Shown piece by piece: positions 8,900 to 18,164 of a stretch of DNA of 64,000 nucleotides. Within the stretch, counting starts at the first letter, position 1. Each line of letters starts with the position of its first letter. Below the pieces are notes generated by a model. The model saw only the letters and a program-made list of their open reading frames with translations. It was not told where the DNA came from and ran no database searches. The position numbers and the translations under genes were made by a program. Where the stretch lies: contig NZ_NXLZ01000012.1 of assembly GCF_005406205.1 (NCBI RefSeq), forward strand, positions 1 through 64,000, written 5' to 3'. Origin of the DNA: Campylobacter estrildidarum (lineage in GTDB: Bacteria > Campylobacterota > Campylobacteria > Campylobacterales > Campylobacteraceae).

Positions 8900-10195
8900 A
8901 TGAATTTGGTAATTGTTGAAGATGATATTAATATGAGAAAATCTCTAGAGATAGCTTTGGGTGAATATGAAGAATTTAAAATTAAATCTTACAAATCTGC
9001 CACAGAAGCTCTAAAAAAAATAGATTCTGATACGGATTTGATAATTACAGATATTAATATGCCAGGCATGGATGGTCTTGAATTTGTTAAAACCTGTGAA
9101 AATAAATATGACTTTATTATTATGACAGGAAATGCAACATTAAATCGTGCCATTGAAGCAATGAGACTTGGAGTTAAAGATTTTTTAACAAAACCTTTTG
9201 ATATAGAAACTTTGGTTGAAGCTATCAAGCGAGCAAAAATTATTAGAGAAAAAACTGCTGATAAAAAACCTAAAAATCAAAATAACAATAAAAATACAGG
9301 TTTTTTTTCTACATCTGAAAAATTAGAACAGACTTTGAAATTAAGTAAGAAAGCTGCAAAAACAGATGCTTCAGTCATGTTTTTTGGAGAAAGTGGAGTG
9401 GGAAAAGAAGTTTTTTCCCGTTTTATTCATGAAAATTCACAACGTTTTGATAAGCCTTTTGTAGCTATTAATATGGCCGCAATTCCTGCTAATCTAATAG
9501 AAAGCGAATTGTTTGGGTTTGAAAAAGGAGCTTTTACAGATGCGAATGCGACTAAAATAGGTCTTTTTGAGGTGGCCAATGGAGGAACTTTATTTTTAGA
9601 TGAAATTGGTGAAATGCCTTATGAGATACAAGCGAAACTTTTAAGAGCTTTACAAGAAAAAGAAATTACAAGACTTGGGAGTACTAAAAATGTTAAAATC
9701 GATGTAAGAATTATAAGTGCAACCAATGCTAATTTAGATGAAAAAATAAAAAATGGAGATTTTAGATCAGATCTTTATTATCGTTTAAATACTGTTCCTA
9801 TTAATATCCCACCTTTAAGAGAACGTAAAGAAGAGATTTTGGGAATTGCAAATAAAGTTCTTGAGCAAACTTGTCAAGAATATAATTTTGAAAATAAATG
9901 CTTAAGCAAAGAAGCTGAAAAAACTTTATTAGAATATAATTATCCAGGTAATATTAGAGAGTTGATTTCTATAGTGCAACGTGCTTGTATTTTAAGTGAA
10001 GGAAATGAAATTTTATCTCAAGATTTGTTCTTAGAAGCTAGGACTTTTAAAAAAGATGTAAAAAATTTAGAAAAAGAATTATTAGAGCAAATTTTAAAAG
10101 AGCTTGATTTTGATAAGCAAAAGGCGGCTAATGAGCTTGGAATGAGTCTCGAAATTTTAGAGAAAAAAATCAAGCAGTATCAAATAAAGGAATAA
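8900..10195 (+). CDS. flgR: sigma54-dependent flagellar response regulator FlgR
   Basis: 431 residues, NtrC class: receiver domain (1-115) with phosphoacceptor Asp51 in DINMPGMDG, an Asn-rich linker (about 121-132), the AAA+ domain with Walker A GESGVGKE (163-170), Walker [10 protein letters not shown] (230-238), and a Fis-like helix-turn-helix tail (about 388-431). The sigma54 contact loop reads GAFTDA (210-215), where most activators have GAFTGA. FlgR is phosphorylated by FlgS and activates the rod, hook and minor flagellin genes. The coding sequence holds an A8 run (9013-9020) and a T8 run (9301-9308); flgR of C. jejuni is known to phase-vary through poly-A/T tracts. The frame is intact here. 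Confidence 0.95.
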   Translation: MNLVIVEDDINMRKSLEIALGEYEEFKIKSYKSATEALKKIDSDTDLIITDINMPGMDGLEFVKTCENKYDFIIMTGNATLNRAIEAMRLGVKDFLTKPFDIETLVEAIKRAKIIREKTADKKPKNQNNNKNTGFFSTSEKLEQTLKLSKKAAKTDASVMFFGESGVGKEVFSRFIHENSQRFDKPFVAINMAAIPANLIESELFGFEKGAFTDANATKIGLFEVANGGTLFLDEIGEMPYEIQAKLLRALQEKEITRLGSTKNVKIDVRIISATNANLDEKIKNGDFRSDLYYRLNTVPINIPPLRERKEEILGIANKVLEQTCQEYNFENKCLSKEAEKTLLEYNYPGNIRELISIVQRACILSEGNEILSQDLFLEARTFKKDVKNLEKELLEQILKELDFDKQKAANELGMSLEILEKKIKQYQIKE

Positions 10196-10196
10196 A

Positions 10197-11237
10197 ATGG
10201 TAAAAAAGCAGAAAATAGCTATAGTGGGTGTAACTGGTGCTGTTGGCGAGGAACTTTTGAATGTTTTAGAAGAACTTGATTTTCCAGTAGAAAGTATTTT
10301 ACCTTTAGCAAGTGCTAAAAGTGTGGGCGATGAGATAGAATTTAAAGGAAAAATTTATAAAGTAAAAGAATTAAATAAAAACACTTTTAAGGAAAATCCT
10401 GTAGATATTGCTTTTTTTAGTGCAGGTGGAAACATAAGTAAACAATATGCTCAATTTGCTGTTGAATGCGGGGCTGTAGTTATTGATAATACAAGCCATT
10501 TTAGAATGGATAAAGATATTCCTTTAGTTGTTCCAGAGTGTAATTTTGAAGATATTAAGGATTGGAAAAAAACAGGAATTATTGCAAATCCAAATTGTTC
10601 AACAATACAAATGGTGCATGTTCTAAAACCATTAGATGATGTTTTTAATCTTAAACGAGTAGATGTAAGTACTTATCAAGCTTCTAGTGGTGCAGGTAAA
10701 AAAGGAATGCAAGAATTAGTTGAAGGAATGCAAAGTTTTTTTGCTTTCAAATTAGATGAGTTTAAGGCTCAAGTTTTTCCGCATACTTTAGCTTTAAATT
10801 TAATTCCGCATATTGATGAATTTACAGATAGTGGATACACTAAAGAAGAGCTAAAGATGATCAATGAAACTCAAAAGATTTTACATAAAAAGCTTCAAAT
10901 TTCAGCAACTTGCGTTAGAGTTCCGGTCTTAAGAAGTCATAGCGAGTCTATTACTATGCATTTTAATCAAGAGGTTGATGCTGCTAAGGCACGTCAAATT
11001 TTGAAAAAGGCTCCAAATGTTGTTGTTTTAGATGATCCAAAAAATAAACAATATCCTATGCCTTTAACTACAAGTGATACCAATGAAACTTACGTGGGAA
11101 GAATTCGTTTAGATCAATACGATAAAAAAGTACTTCATTTATGGTGTGTTGCGGACCAAATTCGTGTAGGAGCAGCGACCAATGCTGTTAGAATTGCTCA
11201 AAAATGGTTAGAGTTAAAAAATAAGCAGGAAAAATAA
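10197..11237 (+). CDS. asd: Aspartate-semialdehyde dehydrogenase
   Basis: 346 residues. The N-terminal Rossmann loop reads VGVTGAVGEELL (about 9-20), the catalytic Cys is in NPNCSTIQM (about 133), and SGAGKKGM and the substrate-binding RVPVLRSHSE (about 241-250) follow. It reduces aspartyl phosphate to aspartate semialdehyde with NADPH, feeding lysine/diaminopimelate, threonine and methionine synthesis. It starts 1 base after flgR and overlaps the next gene's ATG at its stop, so it is in the same transcription unit. Confidence 0.97.
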   Translation: MVKKQKIAIVGVTGAVGEELLNVLEELDFPVESILPLASAKSVGDEIEFKGKIYKVKELNKNTFKENPVDIAFFSAGGNISKQYAQFAVECGAVVIDNTSHFRMDKDIPLVVPECNFEDIKDWKKTGIIANPNCSTIQMVHVLKPLDDVFNLKRVDVSTYQASSGAGKKGMQELVEGMQSFFAFKLDEFKAQVFPHTLALNLIPHIDEFTDSGYTKEELKMINETQKILHKKLQISATCVRVPVLRSHSESITMHFNQEVDAAKARQILKKAPNVVVLDDPKNKQYPMPLTTSDTNETYVGRIRLDQYDKKVLHLWCVADQIRVGAATNAVRIAQKWLELKNKQEK

Positions 11238-11743
11238 TGTTAGAAAGAATTTTTGAATTTTTATTGATTAAAAGTCGTATAGTTACTATTTTGCCCGTAA
11301 TTTTTGGACTTATAGGTGCTTTCGTGCTTTTTGTTATAGCAAGTTATGATGTCTTAAAGGTGATTTTATATACTTACAATTATTTTTTTGGACTAAATTC
11401 TCATATAGATTTACATGAAGATGTTGTTGCTTTAATTATTGGAGCTGTTGATCTTTATTTGATGGCTTTGGTTTTGTTTATTTTTTCTTTCGGTGTTTAT
11501 GAGCTTTTTATCAGCGAAATTGAAGAATTTAAACAAATGAAACAAAGTAAAGTTTTAGAGGTGCATAGTTTAGATCAGCTTAAAGATAAGCTTGCTAAAG
11601 TTATCATTATGGTTTTGGTGGTAAATTTTTTTCAAAGAGTTTTACAAATGAAATTTGTAACTCCTATTGATATGGCTTTTCTTGCAGGTTCTATTTTGGC
11701 ACTTTGTGTTGGACTTTATTTTTTACATAAAGGAAATCATTGA
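11237..11743 (+). CDS. UPF0114/YqhA-family integral membrane protein
   Basis: 168 residues with four hydrophobic segments (about 12-35, 60-90, 115-135, 142-162). The conserved pattern of a Glu-rich loop (ELFISEIEEF) between segments fits the UPF0114 (YqhA) family, whose role is unknown. Start ATG 11237 overlaps the asd stop. It follows asd in C. jejuni as well. No transport motif can be named. Confidence 0.8.
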   Translation: MLERIFEFLLIKSRIVTILPVIFGLIGAFVLFVIASYDVLKVILYTYNYFFGLNSHIDLHEDVVALIIGAVDLYLMALVLFIFSFGVYELFISEIEEFKQMKQSKVLEVHSLDQLKDKLAKVIIMVLVVNFFQRVLQMKFVTPIDMAFLAGSILALCVGLYFLHKGNH

Positions 11744-11755
11744 AAATTAGTTATC

Positions 11756-11770
11756 TTTTTTTGATATAAT
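11756..11770 (+). promoter_or_regulatory. Strong Campylobacter-type sigma70 promoter upstream of the porin remnant and cytochrome/liv genes
   Basis: TTTTTTTG (11756-11763), one A, then a perfect TATAAT (11765-11770). It is the best vegetative promoter in this stretch and precedes the porin-like remnant, the small cytochrome c and the liv operon, none of which has a clear promoter of its own. Confidence 0.65.
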
Positions 11771-11800
11771 CATTTTTTTAATTATTTTAGGATTTTAAAT

Positions 11801-11998
11801 ATGGTGAGATTGTTTATAGTTTTTATACTAATAGGTGGATTTAGTTTTTCTAATGCAACTTTTTTAGATAATACTTTTAAAAATATTGAAGTATCTGGAA
11901 CCATGCGTTATCGATATGAAATGAATAAAAATAAAAAATTTAATAAAAAATACCAAAAGCATAATGTTATAAATCAGATGCAAATTACTATAAAATAA
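11801..11998 (+). CDS. Truncated major-outer-membrane-porin-like N-terminus (remnant)
   Basis: 65 residues: a signal peptide ending SNA, then TFLDNTFKNIEVSGTMRYRY. The stretch VSGTMRYRYE is like the first beta-strand of the Campylobacter MOMP/PorA family, which starts just after the signal with a VSGxLRYRY-type segment. The frame then ends at TAA 11996-11998 after 'INQMQITIK', and 16 bases later another gene begins, so the ~380 residues of barrel are absent. No continuation is seen in the other two frames. A remnant of a deleted porin-family gene is the most likely reading; a small secreted protein is possible because signal peptide and promoter are intact. Confidence 0.5.
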   Translation: MVRLFIVFILIGGFSFSNATFLDNTFKNIEVSGTMRYRYEMNKNKKFNKKYQKHNVINQMQITIK

Positions 11999-12014
11999 AA
12001 AAAGGTTAAGATGT

Positions 12015-12443
12015 ATGTTTCGTTTATTATTTGTAAGTTCAGTTTTTATTGTTGCACTATTTGGGGTAAATTTAAAATCCTTTTTAACTTATACTTTCGA
12101 TGCTAATAAACAATATAATTTGGCTGAAGCTAAAAAGATATATTTTAAAAATAAATGCAATGCATGTCACGGCGATAATGCTGAAAAAAATACGTCTCGT
12201 TTTAGAGCATTAAAGGATATGTCTGCAGAAGATATTAAATCAGCTTTAATAGGATATACTTTGGAAAATAGTTCCACTATAACTTCTCAAATGGCTTTAT
12301 ATTCTAAAAATTTAAGCCATGACGATATAGATAATATTATTGCTTATATTAAGGGTGATAATTTTGCTGTAGAATTGCAAGTTAAGGATTTAACAGAAGA
12401 AGAGCCAGCGCAAAAAACTAAGCATAATATTTTTTTAAAATAA
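12015..12443 (+). CDS. Small periplasmic c-type cytochrome
   Basis: 142 residues with an N-terminal hydrophobic signal/anchor, one haem-binding motif CNACH (Cys48, Cys51, His52), and a likely distal Met in TITSQMALYS (about 95). Class I monohaem fold with C-terminal helix NIIAYIKG. It would be exported unfolded and receive haem from the CcsBA system encoded at 18165. Its electron partner is not evident. In C. jejuni a cytochrome c gene (Cj1020c) occupies the same position ahead of the liv genes. Confidence 0.88.
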   Translation: MFRLLFVSSVFIVALFGVNLKSFLTYTFDANKQYNLAEAKKIYFKNKCNACHGDNAEKNTSRFRALKDMSAEDIKSALIGYTLENSSTITSQMALYSKNLSHDDIDNIIAYIKGDNFAVELQVKDLTEEEPAQKTKHNIFLK

Positions 12444-12467
12444 TCTAAATAAAAAAGGAAATTAACA

Positions 12468-13586
12468 ATGAAAAGAATAGTTTTATTATTAAATATTTTT
12501 ATATTAATTAATTGTAGCTTGTATGCAAAAACTATTAACATAGGTGTTGTTTTGCCGTTAACAGGAACAGTGGCTGCTTATGGGCAAGACGTTTTTAATG
12601 GAATTGATCTTGCAAATAAGCTAAATTCAAAACTTGATAATGGGGATATAGTTAAATTAATTGTTATTGATACTAAAGGCGATAAGCTTGAAGTAGCAAG
12701 TGGCATTAATCGTTTAATTACACAAGATAAGGTGTTGGGAATTATTGGAGAAACAACTACTCCAAATACAATTCAAGCAATTTCAATTATTGAAAATAAA
12801 AAAATTCCTCTCATAGCTCCAGTGGCTTCAGGAGATAAGCTTTTAGAAGGTAAAAAATACGCTTCTCGCGTTTGTTTTAATGATAGTTTTCAAGGAGATA
12901 AATTTGCTATTTATATTACCAAAGAATTGAATTTGAAAAATGCTGTAGTTATTATTGATCAGAGTAATGTTTATTCTTTAGGGTTGGCAAAAGCTTTTGA
13001 GAAATCTTTAAAAGTAAATGGTGGAAGGGTTTTAAAAAAACTTATAATTACTTCAGGCGATAAAGATTTTAGAGCTTTAGTATCACAGCTAAAGAGTTTA
13101 AATCCTGATTTTGTTTATATGCCAATTTATCATCCAGAAGCAGCGTTGATTGCTAGGCAAGCAAAACAATTAGGGTTTAATAAATTGTTAACTGCTGGAG
13201 ATGGAGTTAATAATAAAACTTTTATAGAATTAGGTTCAACTGCAGTTAATGGTGTAATTTTTACCGATAGTTTTGATTCTAGCAATCCTTCAACAAATCG
13301 TGGTAAAAAAATTATTGCCGAGTATGAAAAAGGAAAAGGAGATAAAAATCTTCCTGCTTTTTCAGCAATGGGTGCTGATGCATACTTTGTAATGCTTAAT
13401 GCTATGAATGCTTGTAAGGATAATCTAACAAGTGAGTGTATCAATGATAAAATTCATCAAACTAAAAATTATGAAGGTGTTGGAGGTTTTATAAGTATTG
13501 ATGCCAATGGAAATGCTATTCGTCCTGTCGTTATAAAAGAGATTGAAAATGGCAAACAAGTTTATAAAGCTTTGATAAATCCTTAG
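12468..13586 (+). CDS. livJ: Branched-chain amino acid ABC transporter, periplasmic binding protein (first copy)
   Basis: 372 residues, Leu/Ile/Val-binding type I periplasmic binding fold. A signal peptide (to about residue 22) is followed by INIGVVLPLTGTVAAYGQ, and GEAATTP-like and DQSNVYSLGLAK ligand-lobe elements occur in the middle. Tandem with a second copy 8 bases downstream. The 131 bases at 13351-13481 are almost identical to those in livK although the rest of the pair is well diverged. The binding protein delivers ligand to LivHM. Gene-letter assignment J versus K is by order only. Confidence 0.92.
   Translation: MKRIVLLLNIFILINCSLYAKTINIGVVLPLTGTVAAYGQDVFNGIDLANKLNSKLDNGDIVKLIVIDTKGDKLEVASGINRLITQDKVLGIIGETTTPNTIQAISIIENKKIPLIAPVASGDKLLEGKKYASRVCFNDSFQGDKFAIYITKELNLKNAVVIIDQSNVYSLGLAKAFEKSLKVNGGRVLKKLIITSGDKDFRALVSQLKSLNPDFVYMPIYHPEAALIARQAKQLGFNKLLTAGDGVNNKTFIELGSTAVNGVIFTDSFDSSNPSTNRGKKIIAEYEKGKGDKNLPAFSAMGADAYFVMLNAMNACKDNLTSECINDKIHQTKNYEGVGGFISIDANGNAIRPVVIKEIENGKQVYKALINP
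13351..13481 (+). repeat. Near-identical 131-base block, copy 1 (in livJ)
   Basis: Matches 14469-14599 at 128 of 131 bases by eye (3 differences). The proteins match perfectly across FSAMGADAYFVMLNAMNACK, which lies in this block, while flanking regions are clearly diverged. Confidence 0.85.
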
Positions 13587-13594
13587 GAGTATCG

Positions 13595-14704
13595 ATGAGT
13601 AAAAAAATAATTTTAATTATGCTTTTAATCTTAAATTTAGAGGCTAAAGATGTTAATATAGGAGTAGTTTTACCTTTAAGTGGAGCCACAGCAGCTTATG
13701 GACAAAGTGCTTTAGATGGAATTGAGATTGCAAATAAAATGCAAGATAAATTGCAAAATGGCAATAAGATCAATTTGATTGTTTTGGATACCAAAGGCGA
13801 TAAAATAGAATCTTCAACTGCAGCAACTCGTCTCGTTGTTCAGGATAAGGTATTGGGTATTATTGGTGAGATGATTACCACTAATACTTTGCAAGTGATG
13901 AGAGTAGCTGAAGAAAATAAAATTCCATTAATCGCACCTGCAGCGACAGGAGATAAACTTTTGGAAAATAAAAAATATTCTAGCAGAGTATGTTTTATGG
14001 ATAGTTTTCAAGGATCTTCTTTGGCAAAATATATTAATGAGAAATTTGGTTTTAAAAAAGTAGTTGTAGTAGTAGATCAAAGTACGGATTATTCTTTGGG
14101 TTTGGCAAAAGCCTTTGAAAAGGAACTTAAAGAAAGAGGCGGAAAAATTTTAAAGGTGCTAAGAGTAAATTCAGGAGATAAAGATTTTAGAGCTATTATT
14201 ACTCAAATTAAAATTTTAAATCCAGATTTTATTTATTTACCGCTTTATTATAGCGAGGCAGCCTTGTTTGCTAGACAATCAAAAATTATAGGTTTAAATA
14301 TCCCTATGGGTTCTGCTGATGGTGTTGCAGATGCAACCTTTATAAAATTAGCTAAAGAAGCATCTAATAATTATATTTTTACTGATAGTTTTGATCCTTA
14401 TAATCCTGTAACAAAATTAGGTAAAGATTTTATTTTAGCCTATGAAAAAGAGAAAAAAGACAAAGATGTTCCTGCTTTTTCAGCAATGGGTGCTGATGCA
14501 TACTTTGTAATGCTTAATGCGATGAATGCTTGCAAAGATAATCTAACAAGTGAGTGTATCAATGATAAAATTCATCAAACTAAAAATTATGAAGGTGTTT
14601 CTGGAGTTATTAGTATAGATAAAAGTGGCAATGCAACTCGTTCTATCATTGTAAAAGAAATTAAAAACCAACAACCAATATATAAAGATATATTAAATCC
14701 TTAG
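13595..14704 (+). CDS. livK: Branched-chain amino acid ABC transporter, periplasmic binding protein (second copy)
   Basis: 369 residues, same fold as the preceding gene: signal peptide, then VNIGVVLPLSGATAAYGQ and DQSTDYSLGLAKAFEKE. Lys/Asn/Gln-rich and paralogous to LivJ with roughly 60% identity by inspection; the C-terminal 40-codon block is nearly identical at DNA level, which suggests gene conversion. A second binding protein on one permease usually widens ligand range. It is followed 7 bases later by livH. Confidence 0.92.
   Translation: MSKKIILIMLLILNLEAKDVNIGVVLPLSGATAAYGQSALDGIEIANKMQDKLQNGNKINLIVLDTKGDKIESSTAATRLVVQDKVLGIIGEMITTNTLQVMRVAEENKIPLIAPAATGDKLLENKKYSSRVCFMDSFQGSSLAKYINEKFGFKKVVVVVDQSTDYSLGLAKAFEKELKERGGKILKVLRVNSGDKDFRAIITQIKILNPDFIYLPLYYSEAALFARQSKIIGLNIPMGSADGVADATFIKLAKEASNNYIFTDSFDPYNPVTKLGKDFILAYEKEKKDKDVPAFSAMGADAYFVMLNAMNACKDNLTSECINDKIHQTKNYEGVSGVISIDKSGNATRSIIVKEIKNQQPIYKDILNP
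14469..14599 (+). repeat. Near-identical 131-base block, copy 2 (in livK)
   Basis: Partner of 13351-13481; see that entry. The boundaries are sharp: the two genes diverge directly before TTCCTGC and directly after GAAGGTGTT. Confidence 0.85.
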
Positions 14705-14711
14705 GACTAAA

Positions 14712-15659
14712 ATGGACTCTGTTTTATTTTTGCAACAACTTGTAAATGGTTTAAGTTTAGGAAGTATGTATGCTCTTATTGCTGTAGGTTATACTATGGT
14801 ATATGGTGTTTTAAGACTCATTAATTTCGCTCATGGTGATATAATGATGGTTGGAGCTTATATAGCTCTTTTGCTTATTAATTGTTTATCTCCATTTGTA
14901 GATGCTTCTTTAATAAATGATGGGATTGGTAAATATATTTTAGCAATTTTTATAGTTGCTTTAATAGCTTCTATGTTTTTTTCTTCTATTGTTGGGATTA
15001 TTATTGATAAAATTGCATATAAACCTTTAAGAAAAGCTCCTAGAATTTCGCTTTTAATTACAGCCATTGGAGTGAGTTTTTTGTTGCAAAATTTGTTTAA
15101 TATGATTTTTACCTCGACAGAGCAACAATTTCCAGTTCCACCAATTTTTGAAAAAATGATCACTTTGGGTAAGGTTAGTATGACTTTAGGGTCCTTATTA
15201 GTTCCTTTAATGACTGTAATTGTTATGTTTTTTGTTCTCATTCTTTTGTATAAAAGTAAATATGGCATAGCTATTCGTGCTTTAGCTTTTGATATACAAA
15301 CGGTAAATTTAATGGGAATTAATGCAAATCGTATTATAGCTATTGTTTTTGCTTTAGGTTCAGCTTTGGCAGCTTTAGCTGGAATTTTTTGGTCAAGTAA
15401 TTATTATTCAGTTTATCCTACTATGGGAACTTTAGTTGGACTTAAAGCTTTTGCAGCAGCTGTTTTAGGTGGAATTGGATCTGTTGTTGGAGCGGTTTTA
15501 GGAGGATTGATTATAGGTCTTACCGAAGTAATGGTTGTTGCCTTTTTTCCAGATCTTTCAGGATTTAAAGATGCTTTTGCTTTTATTTTTTTAGTATTTA
15601 TTTTGCTTTTTAGACCAACGGGAATTTTGGGTATTAATTTCGAAAAAAGTAGGTTTTAA
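14712..15659 (+). CDS. livH: Branched-chain amino acid ABC transporter permease LivH
   Basis: 315 residues with about eight membrane helices. The start MDSVLFLQQLVNGLSLGSMY with GYTMVYGVLRLINFAHG is the LivH signature, and the EAA-like loop GIAIRALAFDIQTVNLMGIN precedes the final helices. It forms the membrane pore with LivM in the inner membrane. Start ATG 14712; the ribosome site is AGGAC just after the livK stop. Confidence 0.95.
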   Translation: MDSVLFLQQLVNGLSLGSMYALIAVGYTMVYGVLRLINFAHGDIMMVGAYIALLLINCLSPFVDASLINDGIGKYILAIFIVALIASMFFSSIVGIIIDKIAYKPLRKAPRISLLITAIGVSFLLQNLFNMIFTSTEQQFPVPPIFEKMITLGKVSMTLGSLLVPLMTVIVMFFVLILLYKSKYGIAIRALAFDIQTVNLMGINANRIIAIVFALGSALAALAGIFWSSNYYSVYPTMGTLVGLKAFAAAVLGGIGSVVGAVLGGLIIGLTEVMVVAFFPDLSGFKDAFAFIFLVFILLFRPTGILGINFEKSRF

Positions 15660-16703
15660 ATGACAAAGATAAAAATTTCTGTCTTAGTGTATATTATTTT
15701 TGCTATTGCTTTTATTATTATAGTGCCACGTTTTTTTGATAGCTATGGAATGGGGATTTTAAATCAAGTTGCTATTTATATTACTTTGGCTGTTAGTTAC
15801 AATCTTATAAATGGAGTAACGGGACAATTTTCTTTAGGACCTAATGGTTTCATAGCTGTTGGAGCTTATGTCACAGCTTTAGTACTTTTAACCGCTGATC
15901 AAAAAAATGATTTATTTAGTTTAGAAGATCCTAGTCCTATTATTTTGGCTTTGCATACAAATTCGTTTATTTTAGCTCTTTTAATTGCAGGCATTAGTGC
16001 TTGTATCTTATCTTTAATCCTTTCTTTTGCGGTTTTTCGTGTTAGGGGCGATTATTTAGCAATTGTAACTCTAGGTTTTGGTATTATTATACAAAAATTA
16101 GCAATTAATTTTCCAAGTTTGACTAATGGTTCTATGGGATTAAATGGTGTTCCTTTATTTTCTAATTTATATTGGACTGGTGGTATTGCAATTATTGCAG
16201 TTATTTTGATTTTAAATTTAGTGTATTCTAAATTCGGCAGAGCTATGAAAGCTATAAGAGATGATGAAGATGCTGCGAGTGCTATGGGTATTAATACTTT
16301 TTGGATAAAAACACTTGCCTTTGGAACTTCTGCTTTTTTAGAGGGTGTCGGTGGTGGACTTTTAGTTTGTTTACTTGGTTCAGTTTCGCCTGAACAATTT
16401 GGTTTTGAATTTACCTTCATACTGCTAACTATTATAGTATTAGGTGGTTTAGGTTCTACTACAGGAGCTATTATTGGCACGATTTTGATTATAGGCGGTA
16501 GAGAATGGCTAAGATTTTTAGATGAAATACAAATTAAAATTGATTTTTTAAATATCGATATTCATTCTATGCCTGGTCTTAGGATGGTTGCTTTTTCTCT
16601 AGTATTGATTTTAGTGATGCTTTTTGCAAGAAGAGGAATTTTTGGAGATAGAGAATTAAATTATTTTTTAAATAAAAATTCCAAAAAGAAAGGATTTAAA
16701 TGA
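15660..16703 (+). CDS. livM: Branched-chain amino acid ABC transporter permease LivM
   Basis: 347 residues, polytopic. NLINGVTGQFSLGPNGFIAV and GRAMKAIRDDEDAASAMGI are LivM signatures; the latter is the coupling loop contacted by the LivG ATPase. The ATG follows the livH stop immediately, and the end overlaps livG by 4 bases (ATGA). Inner-membrane partner of LivH. Confidence 0.95.
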   Translation: MTKIKISVLVYIIFAIAFIIIVPRFFDSYGMGILNQVAIYITLAVSYNLINGVTGQFSLGPNGFIAVGAYVTALVLLTADQKNDLFSLEDPSPIILALHTNSFILALLIAGISACILSLILSFAVFRVRGDYLAIVTLGFGIIIQKLAINFPSLTNGSMGLNGVPLFSNLYWTGGIAIIAVILILNLVYSKFGRAMKAIRDDEDAASAMGINTFWIKTLAFGTSAFLEGVGGGLLVCLLGSVSPEQFGFEFTFILLTIIVLGGLGSTTGAIIGTILIIGGREWLRFLDEIQIKIDFLNIDIHSMPGLRMVAFSLVLILVMLFARRGIFGDRELNYFLNKNSKKKGFK

Positions 16704-17470
16704 TACTAGAGCTTAAAGATATCACTAAATCTTTTGGAGAAGTGCAAGCAATCAATGAGACTTCTTTTTGCATAAAAAAGGAAGAAATTTTTGCCCTTAT
16801 TGGTCCAAATGGAGCTGGAAAAACGACGCTTTTTAATATCATCACAGGAAATTATAAACCAACAAGCGGAGAGGTTTTTTTTCAAAATCAAAAAATAAAT
16901 CATTTAAAACCTTATGAGATTGTACATTTAGGTATAGCGAGAACTTTTCAAAATATAAGACTATTTTCAAGCATGAATGTCCTTGAAAATGTTATGATAG
17001 GTTTTAATCGAAAGATGAAATATAGTGTTTTAGAGGCATTTTTACATTTGGGTCGTTTTTGCAAGATAGAAAAAGAATTTAAGCTTAAAACTTACGATAT
17101 TTTAGAGGAATTAGGGATTGCTGATTTAGCAGAAGAAAAAGCTACAAGTTTGAGTTATGGACAGCAAAGAAAAGTTGAAATTGCTCGTGCAATGGCAACT
17201 AATCCAAAACTTTTATTATTAGATGAACCAGCTGCTGGAATGAATTCTAGCGAAAGTGATGAGTTGGCTGAACTTATTTTAAAACTTAGAGAAAAATACA
17301 AGATGAGTATTTTACTTATAGAACATGATATGAAATTCGTTAATCGGTTATGTGATAAGGTTTTAGTGCTTGATTATGGGAAGACAATTTTCGAAGGAAA
17401 ATTAAGTGACGCGGTTAAGCATAAGGAGGTAGTAGCTGCTTATTTAGGGGATTTTGATGCTAGTAGTTAA
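16700..17470 (+). CDS. livG: Branched-chain amino acid ABC transporter ATPase LivG
   Basis: 256 residues with Walker A GPNGAGKTT (about 36-44), signature LSYGQQRKVEIARA (about 152-165) and Walker B LLLLDEPAAGM (about 171-181), where the AAGMN extension is typical of LivG. Hydrolyses ATP to drive LivHM. The C-terminal VVAAYLG tail is a LivG family mark. It overlaps livF by 14 bases. Confidence 0.95.
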   Translation: MILELKDITKSFGEVQAINETSFCIKKEEIFALIGPNGAGKTTLFNIITGNYKPTSGEVFFQNQKINHLKPYEIVHLGIARTFQNIRLFSSMNVLENVMIGFNRKMKYSVLEAFLHLGRFCKIEKEFKLKTYDILEELGIADLAEEKATSLSYGQQRKVEIARAMATNPKLLLLDEPAAGMNSSESDELAELILKLREKYKMSILLIEHDMKFVNRLCDKVLVLDYGKTIFEGKLSDAVKHKEVVAAYLGDFDASS

Positions 17471-18152
17471 AGATTTGCATGTGTATTATGGTTTGATTGA
17501 AGCCGTTAAAGGAATAGACTTTAAAGTTGATACAGGTAGCATTGTTTCATTAATAGGTTCTAATGGTGCAGGTAAAACTTCTACTTTAAATGCACTTTTA
17601 AATTCTGTTAAACGCACCGGAGAGATTAATTTTTTAGGCTATGATACCAAGAGACATTTAACACATACTTTAGTTCAAAAAGGAATAGCTTTAGTTCCAG
17701 AAGGAAGACGAGTTTTTATTAATCTTAGCGTAGAGGAAAATTTAAAAATCGGAGCTTATAACAATAGTGAAAATTATGAGCATTTAAGAGAACAAATGTA
17801 TAAGCTATTTCCAAGACTCGCAAGTAAAAAGCATTCTATGGCTGGAAGTTTAAGTGGAGGAGAGGCTCAAATGTTAGCAATTTCTAGAGCTTTAATGAGT
17901 GAACCAAAACTTTTAATGCTTGATGAACCTTCTTTGGGGCTTGCTCCTAAAATCGTCGGAGAGGTTTTTGATATCATTATTCGCTTAAAAAATGAAGGTA
18001 TAACAATACTTTTAGTAGAGCAAAATGCTTATTCTGCTTTAAAAATAAGTGATTATGCATATGTTTTAGAAAATGGTAAAATTGCAATGCAAGATAAGGC
18101 TAAAAATTTAATAGGAAATGATGATATCAGAAAGAAATACTTGGGACTATAA
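17457..18152 (+). CDS. livF: Branched-chain amino acid ABC transporter ATPase LivF
   Basis: 231 residues from ATG 17457, chosen over TTG 17454 because it keeps good spacing to the AGGGG ribosome site. Walker A GSNGAGKTS (about 36-44), signature LSGGEAQMLAISRA (about 136-149), Walker B LLMLDEPSLGL. VPEGRRVF is diagnostic of LivF. It pairs with LivG as the second nucleotide-binding subunit and ends 12 bases before ccsBA. Confidence 0.95.
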   Translation: MLVVKDLHVYYGLIEAVKGIDFKVDTGSIVSLIGSNGAGKTSTLNALLNSVKRTGEINFLGYDTKRHLTHTLVQKGIALVPEGRRVFINLSVEENLKIGAYNNSENYEHLREQMYKLFPRLASKKHSMAGSLSGGEAQMLAISRALMSEPKLLMLDEPSLGLAPKIVGEVFDIIIRLKNEGITILLVEQNAYSALKISDYAYVLENGKIAMQDKAKNLIGNDDIRKKYLGL

Positions 18153-18164
18153 AAGGATATAAAA

